In this document: one piece after another, positions 5,187 through 14,635 of the stretch | Layout: the number at the start of each line of letters is the position of its first letter | How positions within the stretch are numbered: the first letter of the stretch is position 1 | IMG/VR virus record: IMGVR_UViG_3300031601_000055 | Span: 1 to 20,446 of that record | Direction: 5' to 3' (one strand) | Source of the DNA: a virus | Length of the DNA: 20,446 bases | Notes under the pieces: generated by a model | Told to the model about the DNA's origin: nothing | Seen by the model: the letters and a program-made list of their open reading frames with translations, nothing else | The model's database searches: none | Program-made: the position numbers and the translations under genes

Positions 5187-5370
5187 TGCAATGTTCTCAT
5201 TTTTTGAGCGATTTTGTCAAGAGGGGGGTAAAAACAGAACTTATAATAATATCAAGCAGCTAGGTTATAGAGGTTTGGCTAAGTATTTAATATTATTGTA
5301 TATATTCCGTTGGGGCCTCTTTGGTTTGACTTTGACATGAGGGGGGGGGGTGAGAAGCCTTAATCAAAGA
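5187..5370. other. intergenic leader of the leftward cassette with a G10 run
   Basis: No gene is visible on either strand. It is AT-rich, with an uninterrupted run of ten G at 5341-5350. The motif TTGTCAAGAGG occurs twice (5214-5224 and 5393-5403), each time giving a leftward TTGACA. Only the second copy is followed by a reasonable -10. The rest is probably the untranslated leader of the ERCC4-like gene. Confidence 0.4.
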
Positions 5371-5399
5371 TTAATAATACCTGTTTTGGATATTGTCAA
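5371..5399 (-). promoter_or_regulatory. leftward sigma70-type promoter of the ERCC4/Csx16 cassette
   Basis: TTGACA (5399-5394), 17 bases, TATTAA (5376-5371). It reads toward the ERCC4-like gene, leaving a leader of roughly 175 bases. A second TTGACA at 5220-5215, nearer the gene, lacks a convincing -10. Confidence 0.45.
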
Positions 5400-5427
5400 G
5401 AGGCAGAGATGAAAATAATAGTAAACC

Positions 5428-5456
5428 TTGACAAATTCCCTTAAAGATCTTATGGA
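5428..5456 (+). promoter_or_regulatory. rightward sigma70-type promoter at the head of the late region
   Basis: TTGACA (5428-5433), 17 bases, TATGGA (5451-5456). It is placed back to back with the leftward promoter at 5399-5371 and about 55 bases upstream of the first rightward gene with a good ribosome site. It could start the packaging/head transcript. The -10 is only fair. Confidence 0.4.
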
Positions 5457-5511
5457 TACTGATAGTGCTGCATTTTTTGCATTATACAATATATGGTATT
5501 ACGGGGAAATT

Positions 5512-5715
5512 ATGAAAACAGTATTCCATAAACGGAAACGGGATGACCATCCTTGGAAGAATTCTCCAGTCCTTGAACTTGCCAGAGAACCAGTAGCAGG
5601 GGGTACCCACCGGCTTGGTGAGAAAAGTAAATTGTGGGAAGTGGCGGATGTTACCTGGTGCTTTGAGCCGGGGCCCGTGAATGTGTTTAGCCACTTTAGC
5701 TGCGGGGTTGTGTAA
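5512..5715 (+). CDS. small hypothetical protein upstream of terS (67 aa)
   Basis: I chose the ATG at 5512 because GGGGA (5503-5507) lies at suitable spacing and because the predicted promoter would overlap a longer reading from the in-frame TTG at 5428 or ATG at 5452. The product is basic at the start (KTVFHKRKRDDHPW) and hydrophobic at the end (VNVFSHFSCGVV). No domain is recognised. Its TAA overlaps the terS ATG by one base, so the two are coupled. Function unknown. Confidence 0.5.
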   Translation: MKTVFHKRKRDDHPWKNSPVLELAREPVAGGTHRLGEKSKLWEVADVTWCFEPGPVNVFSHFSCGVV

Positions 5716-6185
5716 TGGCAAAAGCAGGTCAGCCCACCAAATTCAACGAGAAGGTTAAGAAGCAAATCTTGTGTATGGCCCTCAAGGCGTTTACTGACGT
5801 TGAGATGTCCAATATTCTAAGTATTGACGAATCTACACTTACCCATTGGAAGAAAAAATACCCCAAGTTTTTCACGTCCGTAAAGGATGCAAAGGCTGAA
5901 GCTGACAAGAATGTGGTCAAATCTTTGTACCAAAGGGCATGTGGTTTTGCATGTCCGGCTGAGAAACGCACTGTAGTTGTTGATGGGGTGGAACGCACTG
6001 AAATGATTACAAAATTTTATCCGCCTGATCCTACCAGTATGATTTTTTGGTTGAAGAACAGGGACAGGGCGAACTGGAGAGATAAGCAGGATGTTGCCGT
6101 GAGTGGAGATTTGACGGTTAACGTAGTCAAGTTTGGTAAAATTGACGACGATATTGGGAAAAAGAAAGATGGACCGGAGACCTAG
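5715..6185 (+). CDS. terS: terminase small subunit
   Basis: TerS binds the packaging start site on concatemeric phage DNA and delivers it to the large subunit. The 156-residue protein has an N-terminal helix-turn-helix-like region (about residues 22-50: FTDVEMSNILSIDESTLTHW). A helical oligomerisation region follows, then the segment PPDPTSMIFWLKNRDRANWRDKQDV that is typical of many phage small terminases. The C-terminus is charged and probably contacts TerL. It sits directly in front of terL with a one-base overlap (TAGTG). The start overlaps the stop of the upstream small gene. Confidence 0.85.
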   Translation: MAKAGQPTKFNEKVKKQILCMALKAFTDVEMSNILSIDESTLTHWKKKYPKFFTSVKDAKAEADKNVVKSLYQRACGFACPAEKRTVVVDGVERTEMITKFYPPDPTSMIFWLKNRDRANWRDKQDVAVSGDLTVNVVKFGKIDDDIGKKKDGPET

Positions 6186-8506
6186 TGTCTAGCACTGTGA
6201 CACTCCCCAACAATTGGCATCCCAGACCCGACCAGATGGCACTATGGGCCTACATGGAGGCAGGTGGTAAGCGAGCCGTCGAAGTCGCACATAGGCGCTG
6301 GGGGAAGGATGATTGTGCTTTACATTATACAGCAACAGCAGTTTTCCAACGCGTAGGCAATTACTGGCACATGCTTCCCAAATATGACCAGGCGCGCAAG
6401 GCTATCTGGGATGCTGTTAACCCAAGGACGAGCTTGAGACGCATTGACGAGGCATTTCCCAAAGAAATCCGCAAGCGGACCCGCAACGATTCGATGTTTA
6501 TAGAGTTTCGTAACGGATCGACTTGGCAGCTGGTAGGGTCTGACAATTATAACGCTATCGTCGGATCACCCCCGGTCGGTTTAGTTCTTTCCGAGTGGGC
6601 GTTGGCCGATCCCATGGCATGGGCGTATCTTTCCCCTATCCTTGAGGAAAACGGCGGTTGGGTTATGTTCGTTTATACTAGCAGAGGGAACAACCACGGG
6701 AAGACTACTTTTGAGACAGCGAAAAGAACTGAAGGCTGGTTCGCCGAAAAGAAAACAGCGATCGAAACTAAAGTTTTTAGCACTGAACAGCTCGGGAGAA
6801 TACAAACTGAATATATTGATCTCTTTGGGTTAGAATTGGGGGGAGCGTTATTTTCCCAGGAATACTTATGCGTACCGGCTAGTACTTTAATCTGGACTGA
6901 TAGAGGCCAGAAACCGATTGAGGGACTTTCGGTTGGAGATATAGTATTAACTCATGCAGGCAGATGGCGCAAGATTACAAAATGTTTTTGCCGGGAATAT
7001 GAAGACGATTTGTGTAAAATAAAATCTTCTGGGAATTGCCAGGCCTTAATTTGTACTCCCGAACATCCAGTGCGTACATATAATCCAAAAACCCAGAAAT
7101 ATGAATGGGAAAAAGCTTCAGACATAACGGGGACTCACTGGATTACTTTTCCAAAGACACAATCTTCAAATTCTTTTATAAAGCCTGAATTAATAGAGTT
7201 GATTGGGTGGTATATCACCGAAGGCTCTGTAATGAAAAATGCAGTTTCTTTTTCATTAAATAAGAAAGAGACACATTATGTACAGAGAATCCAGGAAATA
7301 GCTGCCGAGTTTGGCAAATGTAGCAAACATGAACTTCCCACGGCTATGATGGTGCAGGTGTGTTCATGTAGATTAGCTGATTTTTTGGTTACGCATTGCG
7401 GATCTGGAGCTGCAAATAAAAGAATTCCATGGAATTTAATATCTGGGCACGAAGAACTTTTATATAACACTTTAATTGACGGTGATGGATGTAGAGGACA
7501 ATATAAAAGTGCTACAGAGGTATATTCGACTATTAGTCTATCTTTAGCAAGAGATGTACAGATGTTGGCTCACATAATCGGGAAAAGAGCTCGGATAAAT
7601 AAAGGCAAGACAGCAGGAATTGGTTTTATTGAAAAACGAAAGTGTAATTTTTCTGATTCTTATAATGTTTTTATGTCACCAACAGAAAAGAAAAAGTGTG
7701 GTAGACAAAAGGTTATATTGGCTAAACATTCTGCTGCATGCAAGGTTCTTTCTGTAGAAAAAGAAAAATATATAGGGAAGGTTTATAATATAGCAGTCCA
7801 GTTTGACGAAAGTTATGTAGCTAACGGGGTGGTTGTCCATAATTGCGATTTTGCCGGTGCGGTCATGGGCGCTTATTATGCTACCGCGATTGCCAAGGCC
7901 AGGGCTGAGAAGAGAGTAACAGTTGTTCCGTGGCAACCAGGACTAGAGGTTGACACCTTTTGGGATCTTGGTTTAGACGATTCGATGTCGATCTGGTTCA
8001 TGCAGCCAATGGGAAAATCATACCACTGGATTGACTACTGTGAGGGCGTAGGATTCGGCATGGAGCACTATGCTAAGCAACTCAAGGCTAAGCCCTACGT
8101 ATACGGTAACCATTGGATGCCGCACGATGCCCGCAACAGGGAACTTAGCACTGGGGAGATAGCGCACTCGGTAAAAAAAACTGCTGAAAATTTAGGTATT
8201 AAGCCTATAATAGTGGTTGACAGGGCTCGCAATATGGATGTAATTATGAGAGAGCATATCCCGGCCTGTCGGAATGCTATTGCTGTAAGCTGGTTCGACG
8301 AAGGAAAATGTTCTAAAGGTCTTGCAGGGTTAGAAAATTATCGATCAGAGTATAGCGAGAAGAAAAAGAAGTTAGGTGATAGGCCATTGCACGACTGGAC
8401 CTCTCATCCCGCGGACGCTTTTAGAACTTTTGGCGCAGGGTATAGGCAGATTACGAAACAAGAATTACCAAAAAGACAGTATCTTGGCGGATTCATGGGG
8501 AGATAA
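6185..8506 (+). CDS. terL: terminase large subunit interrupted by an intein
   Basis: TerL is the packaging motor and genome-cutting nuclease that docks on the portal. It starts at GTG (6185), overlapping the terS stop. Of the 773 residues encoded, 448 are extein. The ATPase part has an adenine-contact segment (HPRPDQ, 12-17), a Walker A-like AHRRWGKDD (35-43, with Asp where Ser/Thr is usual, as in several phage terminases), and Walker B VGLVLSE (131-137, Glu137 catalytic). The junction QEYL-CDFAGAVMGAYY is the start of the RNase H-like nuclease domain. Its first Asp is residue 555, directly after the intein's +1 Cys554. Later nuclease elements include DTFWDLGLDD and the end SHPADAFRTF. Splicing must occur to rebuild the nuclease site. 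Confidence 0.92.
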   Translation: MSSTVTLPNNWHPRPDQMALWAYMEAGGKRAVEVAHRRWGKDDCALHYTATAVFQRVGNYWHMLPKYDQARKAIWDAVNPRTSLRRIDEAFPKEIRKRTRNDSMFIEFRNGSTWQLVGSDNYNAIVGSPPVGLVLSEWALADPMAWAYLSPILEENGGWVMFVYTSRGNNHGKTTFETAKRTEGWFAEKKTAIETKVFSTEQLGRIQTEYIDLFGLELGGALFSQEYLCVPASTLIWTDRGQKPIEGLSVGDIVLTHAGRWRKITKCFCREYEDDLCKIKSSGNCQALICTPEHPVRTYNPKTQKYEWEKASDITGTHWITFPKTQSSNSFIKPELIELIGWYITEGSVMKNAVSFSLNKKETHYVQRIQEIAAEFGKCSKHELPTAMMVQVCSCRLADFLVTHCGSGAANKRIPWNLISGHEELLYNTLIDGDGCRGQYKSATEVYSTISLSLARDVQMLAHIIGKRARINKGKTAGIGFIEKRKCNFSDSYNVFMSPTEKKKCGRQKVILAKHSAACKVLSVEKEKYIGKVYNIAVQFDESYVANGVVVHNCDFAGAVMGAYYATAIAKARAEKRVTVVPWQPGLEVDTFWDLGLDDSMSIWFMQPMGKSYHWIDYCEGVGFGMEHYAKQLKAKPYVYGNHWMPHDARNRELSTGEIAHSVKKTAENLGIKPIIVVDRARNMDVIMREHIPACRNAIAVSWFDEGKCSKGLAGLENYRSEYSEKKKKLGDRPLHDWTSHPADAFRTFGAGYRQITKQELPKRQYLGGFMGR
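6869..7843 (+). mobile_element. intein with LAGLIDADG homing endonuclease, inside TerL
   Basis: A 325-residue in-frame insertion, residues 229-553 of the TerL frame. It begins with Cys229 (block A: CVPASTLIWTDRGQKPIEGL), has block B TPEHPV, and ends with a typical block F/G (KVYNIAVQFDESYVANGVVV, then His552-Asn553). Cys554 is the first extein residue, so all splicing residues are present. Two endonuclease motifs are visible: LIELIGWYITEG (336-347, Glu346) and LLYNTLIDGDG (425-435, Asp434). Both active-site acids are kept, so homing activity is plausible. The intein DNA looks more AT-rich than the terL DNA around it, which suggests a separate origin. Confidence 0.92.
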
Positions 8507-8510
8507 ACAA

Positions 8511-8756
8511 ATGAAAATAGTTGTTATTTTTCTCTTGGCGTTGTTATGGACGTTACCTTGCTATGCTTACAGAGACGGTGACATCGAAGATAGGATAAGT
8601 GACATCGAATGGACGCTGGCTACACAAGCTGACGAGCAGCGACGTTTAGATGATTTGAACAGGCGAGCCAAGGCGTTGGAGTCGATGCGGGATAGGATAA
8701 AAGCAGATCCATATTCTGGAGGACTTGGGTTGAGTACATCGACACACAGTAGATAA
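8511..8756 (+). CDS. small exported protein with helical C-terminus (81 aa)
   Basis: ATG at 8511 follows GGGGAG at proper spacing, five bases after terL ends. The N-terminus is a classical signal peptide: Lys, then IVVIFLLALLWTLPCYA, with likely cleavage after Ala. The remaining ~60 residues are charged and helix-forming (DIEDRISDIEWTLATQADEQ), consistent with a short coiled coil. The Cys in the signal region does not fit a proper lipobox. Function unknown; an envelope or lysis-related role is possible but unsupported. Confidence 0.6.
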   Translation: MKIVVIFLLALLWTLPCYAYRDGDIEDRISDIEWTLATQADEQRRLDDLNRRAKALESMRDRIKADPYSGGLGLSTSTHSR

Positions 8757-8779
8757 ACATTATTTATAAGGAGCCATAG

Positions 8780-9055
8780 ATGCCATACGTTAAGCTAATC
8801 ACGGGTGATATTTTCGAAGTTGCGGAAAACAAATTCAATGGAATCAAGAAGACCGGGAAGATTAATCCTTTTGCTGTTCATTACGATGGTAAGACCGGAG
8901 TGGGTTTTGTTGGATCTCATATCGTGGCTATGTATCGGGATAATCCAGCGCAACAGCTTCTGGTGGGGTCTTCGGTGACGCCGGAATTTGTAGAGAAGGC
9001 TGAGGCTGAGATACACGCAGGCCGGAAACCCGGTAGGCCTCCCAAGGCAAAATGA
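8780..9055 (+). CDS. hypothetical protein between terL and portal (91 aa)
   Basis: AAGGAG lies six bases before the ATG. The N-terminal two thirds are beta-rich (YVKLITGDIFEVAENKF, HYDGKTGVGFVGSHIVAMY), and the C-terminus ends in a basic tail, GRKPGRPPKAK, that resembles an AT-hook (RGRP-like) DNA-contact sequence. It lies in the packaging gene cluster. A DNA-binding head or packaging accessory is a reasonable guess, not more. Confidence 0.55.
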   Translation: MPYVKLITGDIFEVAENKFNGIKKTGKINPFAVHYDGKTGVGFVGSHIVAMYRDNPAQQLLVGSSVTPEFVEKAEAEIHAGRKPGRPPKAK

Positions 9056-9066
9056 GAGGATAAATC

Positions 9067-9402
9067 ATGTCAAAAGAAAGGCGCAATACAATTACAGGAA
9101 CTTTGGCCGGAACAGCATGGGTAACATTAAAAACCTTTGAGTTCCGCGGCAAGGTGAGTGAGATATGGGCCAAGATACCGGCTCTTTCAGGGACTTCGAC
9201 CGTGTCCTTCGCTCTATTCGATCATTCGCAGGAAACAGATGTAGACGAACGGTGGAACTCCGGCACAAAGGCTGAAAGCACCACACAGGACATGGTATTT
9301 GATCCGGCCAAGTCTGTGGCACGTGGTGATATGATCAAGATGAAAAAATCTGAGGCCGGGACTGAAACCGTAGAAGCTATAATTTTCTGGGAACGGAATT
9401 AA
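9067..9402 (+). CDS. hypothetical head-region protein (111 aa)
   Basis: GAGAGGAT precedes the ATG. The sequence suggests a small beta-sandwich: alternating Thr/Val-rich segments (AWVTLKTFEFRGKVSEIW, GTSTVSFALFD) and a final strand VEAIIFWERN. It lies just upstream of the portal gene. It could be a minor head or decoration protein; no family is recognised. Confidence 0.5.
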   Translation: MSKERRNTITGTLAGTAWVTLKTFEFRGKVSEIWAKIPALSGTSTVSFALFDHSQETDVDERWNSGTKAESTTQDMVFDPAKSVARGDMIKMKKSEAGTETVEAIIFWERN

Positions 9403-9417
9403 CGGGCTTGGCATAAA

Positions 9418-11601
<2,184 letters not shown>

Positions 11602-11882
11602 CAATTCACGATGTCCAATATTGATAAAGTATTAAACAAATTAATAAGTATCTGTCAAGCGTGAAAGTTTATGGTACAAAATAACAAAGGAGAACAAGCC
11701 ATGCCTTAAAAACATAGAGTTTAAAATTACATTTAAAATCAAATAACTAATAACTAACACGAGGACCATATAGGCCCGGTTAGCAATTCTTATGATCGGC
11801 TCATCCCCGCTAAAAGATGTTTTCGGTTCACCACTGTTAAACGGTGCATCGGCTCACTCCCGAAGAGTGAAAGGAAAGAACA
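11602..11882 (+). promoter_or_regulatory. portal-scaffold intergenic leader
   Basis: A 281-base gap, unusually long for this packed region. It contains a strong ribosome site (AAAGGAGA, 11686-11693) seven bases before ATG CCT TAA (11701-11709), a two-codon frame. That frame is also the in-frame end of a 12-codon frame starting at 11671. After an AT-rich stretch come three tandem hairpin repeats (11795-11870), then the scaffold ribosome site AAAGGAAAG. No strong promoter was found. Confidence 0.45.
11795..11870 (+). ncRNA. three tandem hairpin repeats in the scaffold gene leader
   Basis: Units begin CGGCTCATCC (11797), CGGTTCACCA (11824) and CGGCTCACTC (11850), spaced 27 and 26 bases. Each can fold a small hairpin: CATC/GATG around ten bases, CACTG/CGGTG (or CACC/GGTG) around a short loop, and TCACTC/GAGTGA around CCGAA. 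The stems differ in sequence but keep pairing, which suggests selection for structure. The last hairpin ends just before the scaffold ribosome site, so effects on translation or mRNA processing are plausible. Confidence 0.45.
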
Positions 11883-12917
11883 ATGGCAGAAGAAAAAACA
11901 ACAATAGAAGAGATTATGGAAGCAAAGGACATTCTCCCTGAAATCGAAGAAGTAGAAACTCCAGCGTTCTCCGGCGAAGAAATTACGCCCTCGCCAGGCG
12001 GAAAAGAGGCTGTTGGAAGTCCTGCACTCGAAGTTGATGCAGGGGGGGAGCCGGTAATCGCGCCAAAAAATCCTATAGATAAGCGGTTTGGTGAGCTCGA
12101 AACAGCCAACAATGGATTACTCGAAGAACTCAAAAAAGAAAGGAATAAGAGACAGAATCTTGAAGGCCGTTTTAGCCAGGTTAATGAATTTCTTGTCACC
12201 GCACAGCAACAGCGTCAGCAAGAGACCGCACAGCAACAGGCAGCGGCGCAACCGACTGTCCCTGAAGATCTTATGGTTGAGTTCAGGCAAGACGGAGACG
12301 GTGAAACCGAAACTCCTATAATCAAAGCTTCTGCAATTAGAGAAATAATCCGAAAAGAACTTACTCCACTCCAACAGGACTTAATGAGTACCAGAAATCA
12401 GCAAGTACAGCAGACGCAGTTTGATGGGCTACAGAAGATACAAAACAGCATTGTTTCAGAAAATGCTGCCTATCGAGGTGGTATGCAAAAATTAAGCGGT
12501 GAATGGGCTTGGATTAGCCAGAACTTTGACAATCTTGTTAACTCGACTGGTCGGGGTCCAAGGTCACAGCGAGAGGCTGAAGAAATGCTTTATTCGTCTG
12601 GTATAGAAGCAGAATTTGCAAAACGATATCCTGCTTCTGATTTTGAAACAGTTGTTGAGGCATTTATGGCTACCGGCTCGACTATTACCAGGAAGTTACG
12701 CAAGGCGTTGGGAATGGCGTCAGCGGCTAAAGGTACGCCTGGAAAATCTCTTGATCAAGCCAAACTTCTTGGTAGAAAGACGTCCTTTGCTAGTGTGCCT
12801 AATAGTAAAAAGCCGGGCATGAAACTTGAAAGTATTGCTGATTTACCGCTTGAGTCTCTCTTATCTTTAACCGAGACCCAGGCAGAAAAATTATATGACC
12901 TGATGGAGGAGGAGTAA
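11883..12917 (+). CDS. scaffolding-like protein
   Basis: Called mainly from position and composition: 344 residues, directly upstream of the major capsid gene. It has an acidic, disordered N-terminus (residues 1-65), a coiled-coil segment (about 70-95: LETANNGLLEELKKERNKRQ), a Gln-rich linker (about 105-122), further helical regions, and an acidic end (LYDLMEEE). Scaffolds guide capsid shell assembly and are then expelled or digested. AAAGGAAAG precedes the ATG. No protease domain is seen. Confidence 0.65.
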   Translation: MAEEKTTIEEIMEAKDILPEIEEVETPAFSGEEITPSPGGKEAVGSPALEVDAGGEPVIAPKNPIDKRFGELETANNGLLEELKKERNKRQNLEGRFSQVNEFLVTAQQQRQQETAQQQAAAQPTVPEDLMVEFRQDGDGETETPIIKASAIREIIRKELTPLQQDLMSTRNQQVQQTQFDGLQKIQNSIVSENAAYRGGMQKLSGEWAWISQNFDNLVNSTGRGPRSQREAEEMLYSSGIEAEFAKRYPASDFETVVEAFMATGSTITRKLRKALGMASAAKGTPGKSLDQAKLLGRKTSFASVPNSKKPGMKLESIADLPLESLLSLTETQAEKLYDLMEEE

Positions 12918-12924
12918 CAAAAAA

Positions 12925-12947
12925 TGAGGTAATAAAATGGCTGCTAC
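12925..12947 (+). repeat. repeated translation-initiation region, copy 1
   Basis: Twenty-three bases (TGAGGTAATAAA, then ATG and the first codons, through GCTGCTAC) that recur without mismatch at 14624-14646 in front of the 239-residue head-associated protein. A third gene at 14110 has a looser version (AGAGGT, then ATGGCTACTAC). They share a strong ribosome site and the Met-Ala-Ala-Thr start. Confidence 0.8.
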
Positions 12948-14046
12948 TGAATTTGCAACAGGTTCAGCGCAAAATGTTCTTAATTGGTCTACCAAGGCTT
13001 TCCGCGAGTCTCTAAAAAGCACACATCTTTTTCAGAAGTTTGTAGGACTCGGGAAAAAAGTCAATGGTATGCCTACAAAGAAACGCGCTGTAATTGAATT
13101 TTTTGACGAAATGGACAAAGGTGAGGGAGATACTGTCAAATACGATCTGTTAATGCAGATGACAAAAGATCCTATCACTGGAGATAACCGAGCCAAAGGA
13201 ATGGGCGAAGCCCTGGTTTATTACCAAGATTCGCTTGTTATCGACCAGATGAGGTTTCCGCACGAATTCAAGCGGATGTCTCAGCAAAGAACGCTACATG
13301 ATCTAAGAAGCGATGCTCAAGAAAATATCAGCGATAAATGTGGTGATACTCTTGAGAGTTATATGTGGCGATTTTTGTGTGGCGATACGACCATAAGCTT
13401 TGGTCAGTCGGGTACGGCTCCTGATAGCGCACACTACTATGTATGCGGTGATGTTTCTCATACAGGGACTATTGCCACAGATGAAGGCAGCCTTGGGGCT
13501 AATGATCAGCTTTCACTTGAGGATCTTGACTATGCCAAGGAAAAGGCAACTGTGCCGACGACGGGCATCCCTCCGATTCGTCCGGTTAAGATTGAGGGCG
13601 GCGAGTACTTTATAGTCGTTCTTCATCCATATCAAGCAACAGATATACGCTTAGGCATTGGGCCTGGCACTAATATTGACTGGACTACAATTCAGCAATA
13701 TGCAAATGTTCGTGGCCTCAAGAACCCTGTATTTACAGGGGCACTTGGCGTTTACCACGGCATGATAATTTTTGAGACTCACCATATACATTCCCCGGTT
13801 TCTAATGTACGCAGGGGAATGTTGCTTGGTGCTCAGGCCGGTTCTTTTGCTCTCGCCAATCCGTATGACAAGATGGATCAGTCAAGATACGGGAAAAAGA
13901 ATTACATGAGTTGGGCGGAGGATGCGGACGATTACGGTAATCAGAAAGGCATTTGCGGTGGAATGGTGTGTGGAATTAAAAAGAATACCTTTAATTCTAA
14001 GGACTTTGGCACATTAGCCATCACTTCTTATGCTGCTGCTCACTGA
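12937..14046 (+). CDS. major capsid protein, N4-gp56 family
   Basis: This protein forms the head shell, almost certainly with the HK97 fold. The 369-residue length and the segment order match the N4-gp56 capsid family: an N-terminal AQNVLNWSTKAFRESL helix, GDTVKYDLLMQMT, then GDNRAKGMGEALVYYQDSLV, FPHEFKRMS and later FIVVLHPYQATDIRLG. It lies after the scaffold-like gene and before head-associated genes. A GAGGT ribosome site precedes the ATG within a 23-base stretch that recurs exactly at 14624-14646. Confidence 0.88.
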   Translation: MAATEFATGSAQNVLNWSTKAFRESLKSTHLFQKFVGLGKKVNGMPTKKRAVIEFFDEMDKGEGDTVKYDLLMQMTKDPITGDNRAKGMGEALVYYQDSLVIDQMRFPHEFKRMSQQRTLHDLRSDAQENISDKCGDTLESYMWRFLCGDTTISFGQSGTAPDSAHYYVCGDVSHTGTIATDEGSLGANDQLSLEDLDYAKEKATVPTTGIPPIRPVKIEGGEYFIVVLHPYQATDIRLGIGPGTNIDWTTIQQYANVRGLKNPVFTGALGVYHGMIIFETHHIHSPVSNVRRGMLLGAQAGSFALANPYDKMDQSRYGKKNYMSWAEDADDYGNQKGICGGMVCGIKKNTFNSKDFGTLAITSYAAAH

Positions 14047-14069
14047 CATTAATTAATTAAAGGGAGGGG

Positions 14070-14092
14070 GGGAGGATCCTCTCCCATAATTT
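14070..14092 (+). terminator. possible weak terminator after the capsid gene
   Basis: GGGAGG (14070-14075) can pair with TCTCCC (14080-14085) around ATCC, followed by ATAATTT. The T-run is short and interrupted, so partial read-through is expected, which would favour high capsid mRNA over downstream genes. Confidence 0.3.
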
Positions 14093-14109
14093 CTAAGAGG
14101 TAAACAATT

Positions 14110-14559
14110 ATGGCTACTACGTATAATTTTACAGACGGGTCAATCGCTGGGGCAATAACCCCCAGGGTTAAGACTGCCGAAGAGAATGAGGTATTTTTTC
14201 TTCGCAACATTGTTGATTTTTCATTGCAGACAATAGAGGCCACTGCGACTGATACAGCCCAGGTTATCAATATTCCGGCGGGAACCACCGTTCTCACTGC
14301 CTGGCTTAGGGTAATTACTGCCGAGACAGCAAATGGAACAGTAGATCTTGGTTATGGGGGTGATCCTGACGTCTGGGGTGTTGCTCTTGCGGTTGATGGT
14401 GCTGCGGGAAGCCTGCTTGGATATCTTCGGGTTCCTTTATATTTCTCCGCTACTGATACCATTGACATCCTGGCTACTACAGATACCGGCGCTGTTGATA
14501 TTGACGGTTTAAAGGTTGAAGTCGTGGCGATGTGCGTGAAAAACCTTTCGGCATTTTAG
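14110..14559 (+). CDS. head-associated beta-rich protein, short paralogue (149 aa)
   Basis: Beta-rich protein encoded directly after the capsid gene. It is a paralogue of the next gene: both start YNFTDG, share (F/V)LRN.VDF, TAQV.N or VAQVLN, TTVL..W.R..TAE, LGYGGD and a final VP.YFS..DTID...DGL.VEV. The position suggests a capsid decoration, head-fibre or minor head protein. The ribosome site is AGAGGT. No catalytic motif is present. Confidence 0.6.
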   Translation: MATTYNFTDGSIAGAITPRVKTAEENEVFFLRNIVDFSLQTIEATATDTAQVINIPAGTTVLTAWLRVITAETANGTVDLGYGGDPDVWGVALAVDGAAGSLLGYLRVPLYFSATDTIDILATTDTGAVDIDGLKVEVVAMCVKNLSAF

Positions 14560-14585
14560 CTTGTAGGGGTAAATACAAATAATAC

Positions 14586-14620
14586 AAGGAAGGGTGATTT
14601 TCCAAGGTTCGCCCTTCCTT
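14586..14620 (+). promoter_or_regulatory. 12-bp stem-loop just before the second paralogue
   Basis: AAGGAAGGGTGA (14586-14597) pairs with TCGCCCTTCCTT (14609-14620) over 12 bp with a single G-T pair and an 11-base loop. It ends 15 bases before the ATG and is followed by the GAGGT ribosome site, not a T-run. It looks like an mRNA stability, processing or translation-control hairpin rather than a terminator. Confidence 0.6.
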
Positions 14621-14635
14621 ATGTGAGGTAATAAA

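Noticed and set aside
5428-5511. N-terminal extension of the pre-terS gene from the TTG at 5428
   Set aside because: The TTG is part of a promoter-like TTGACA and has no ribosome site; the ATG at 5512 does.
11837-12199. Leftward Ser-rich 120-codon frame opposite the scaffold gene
   Set aside because: Shadow of the acidic Glu-rich scaffold-like N-terminus; no start signal.
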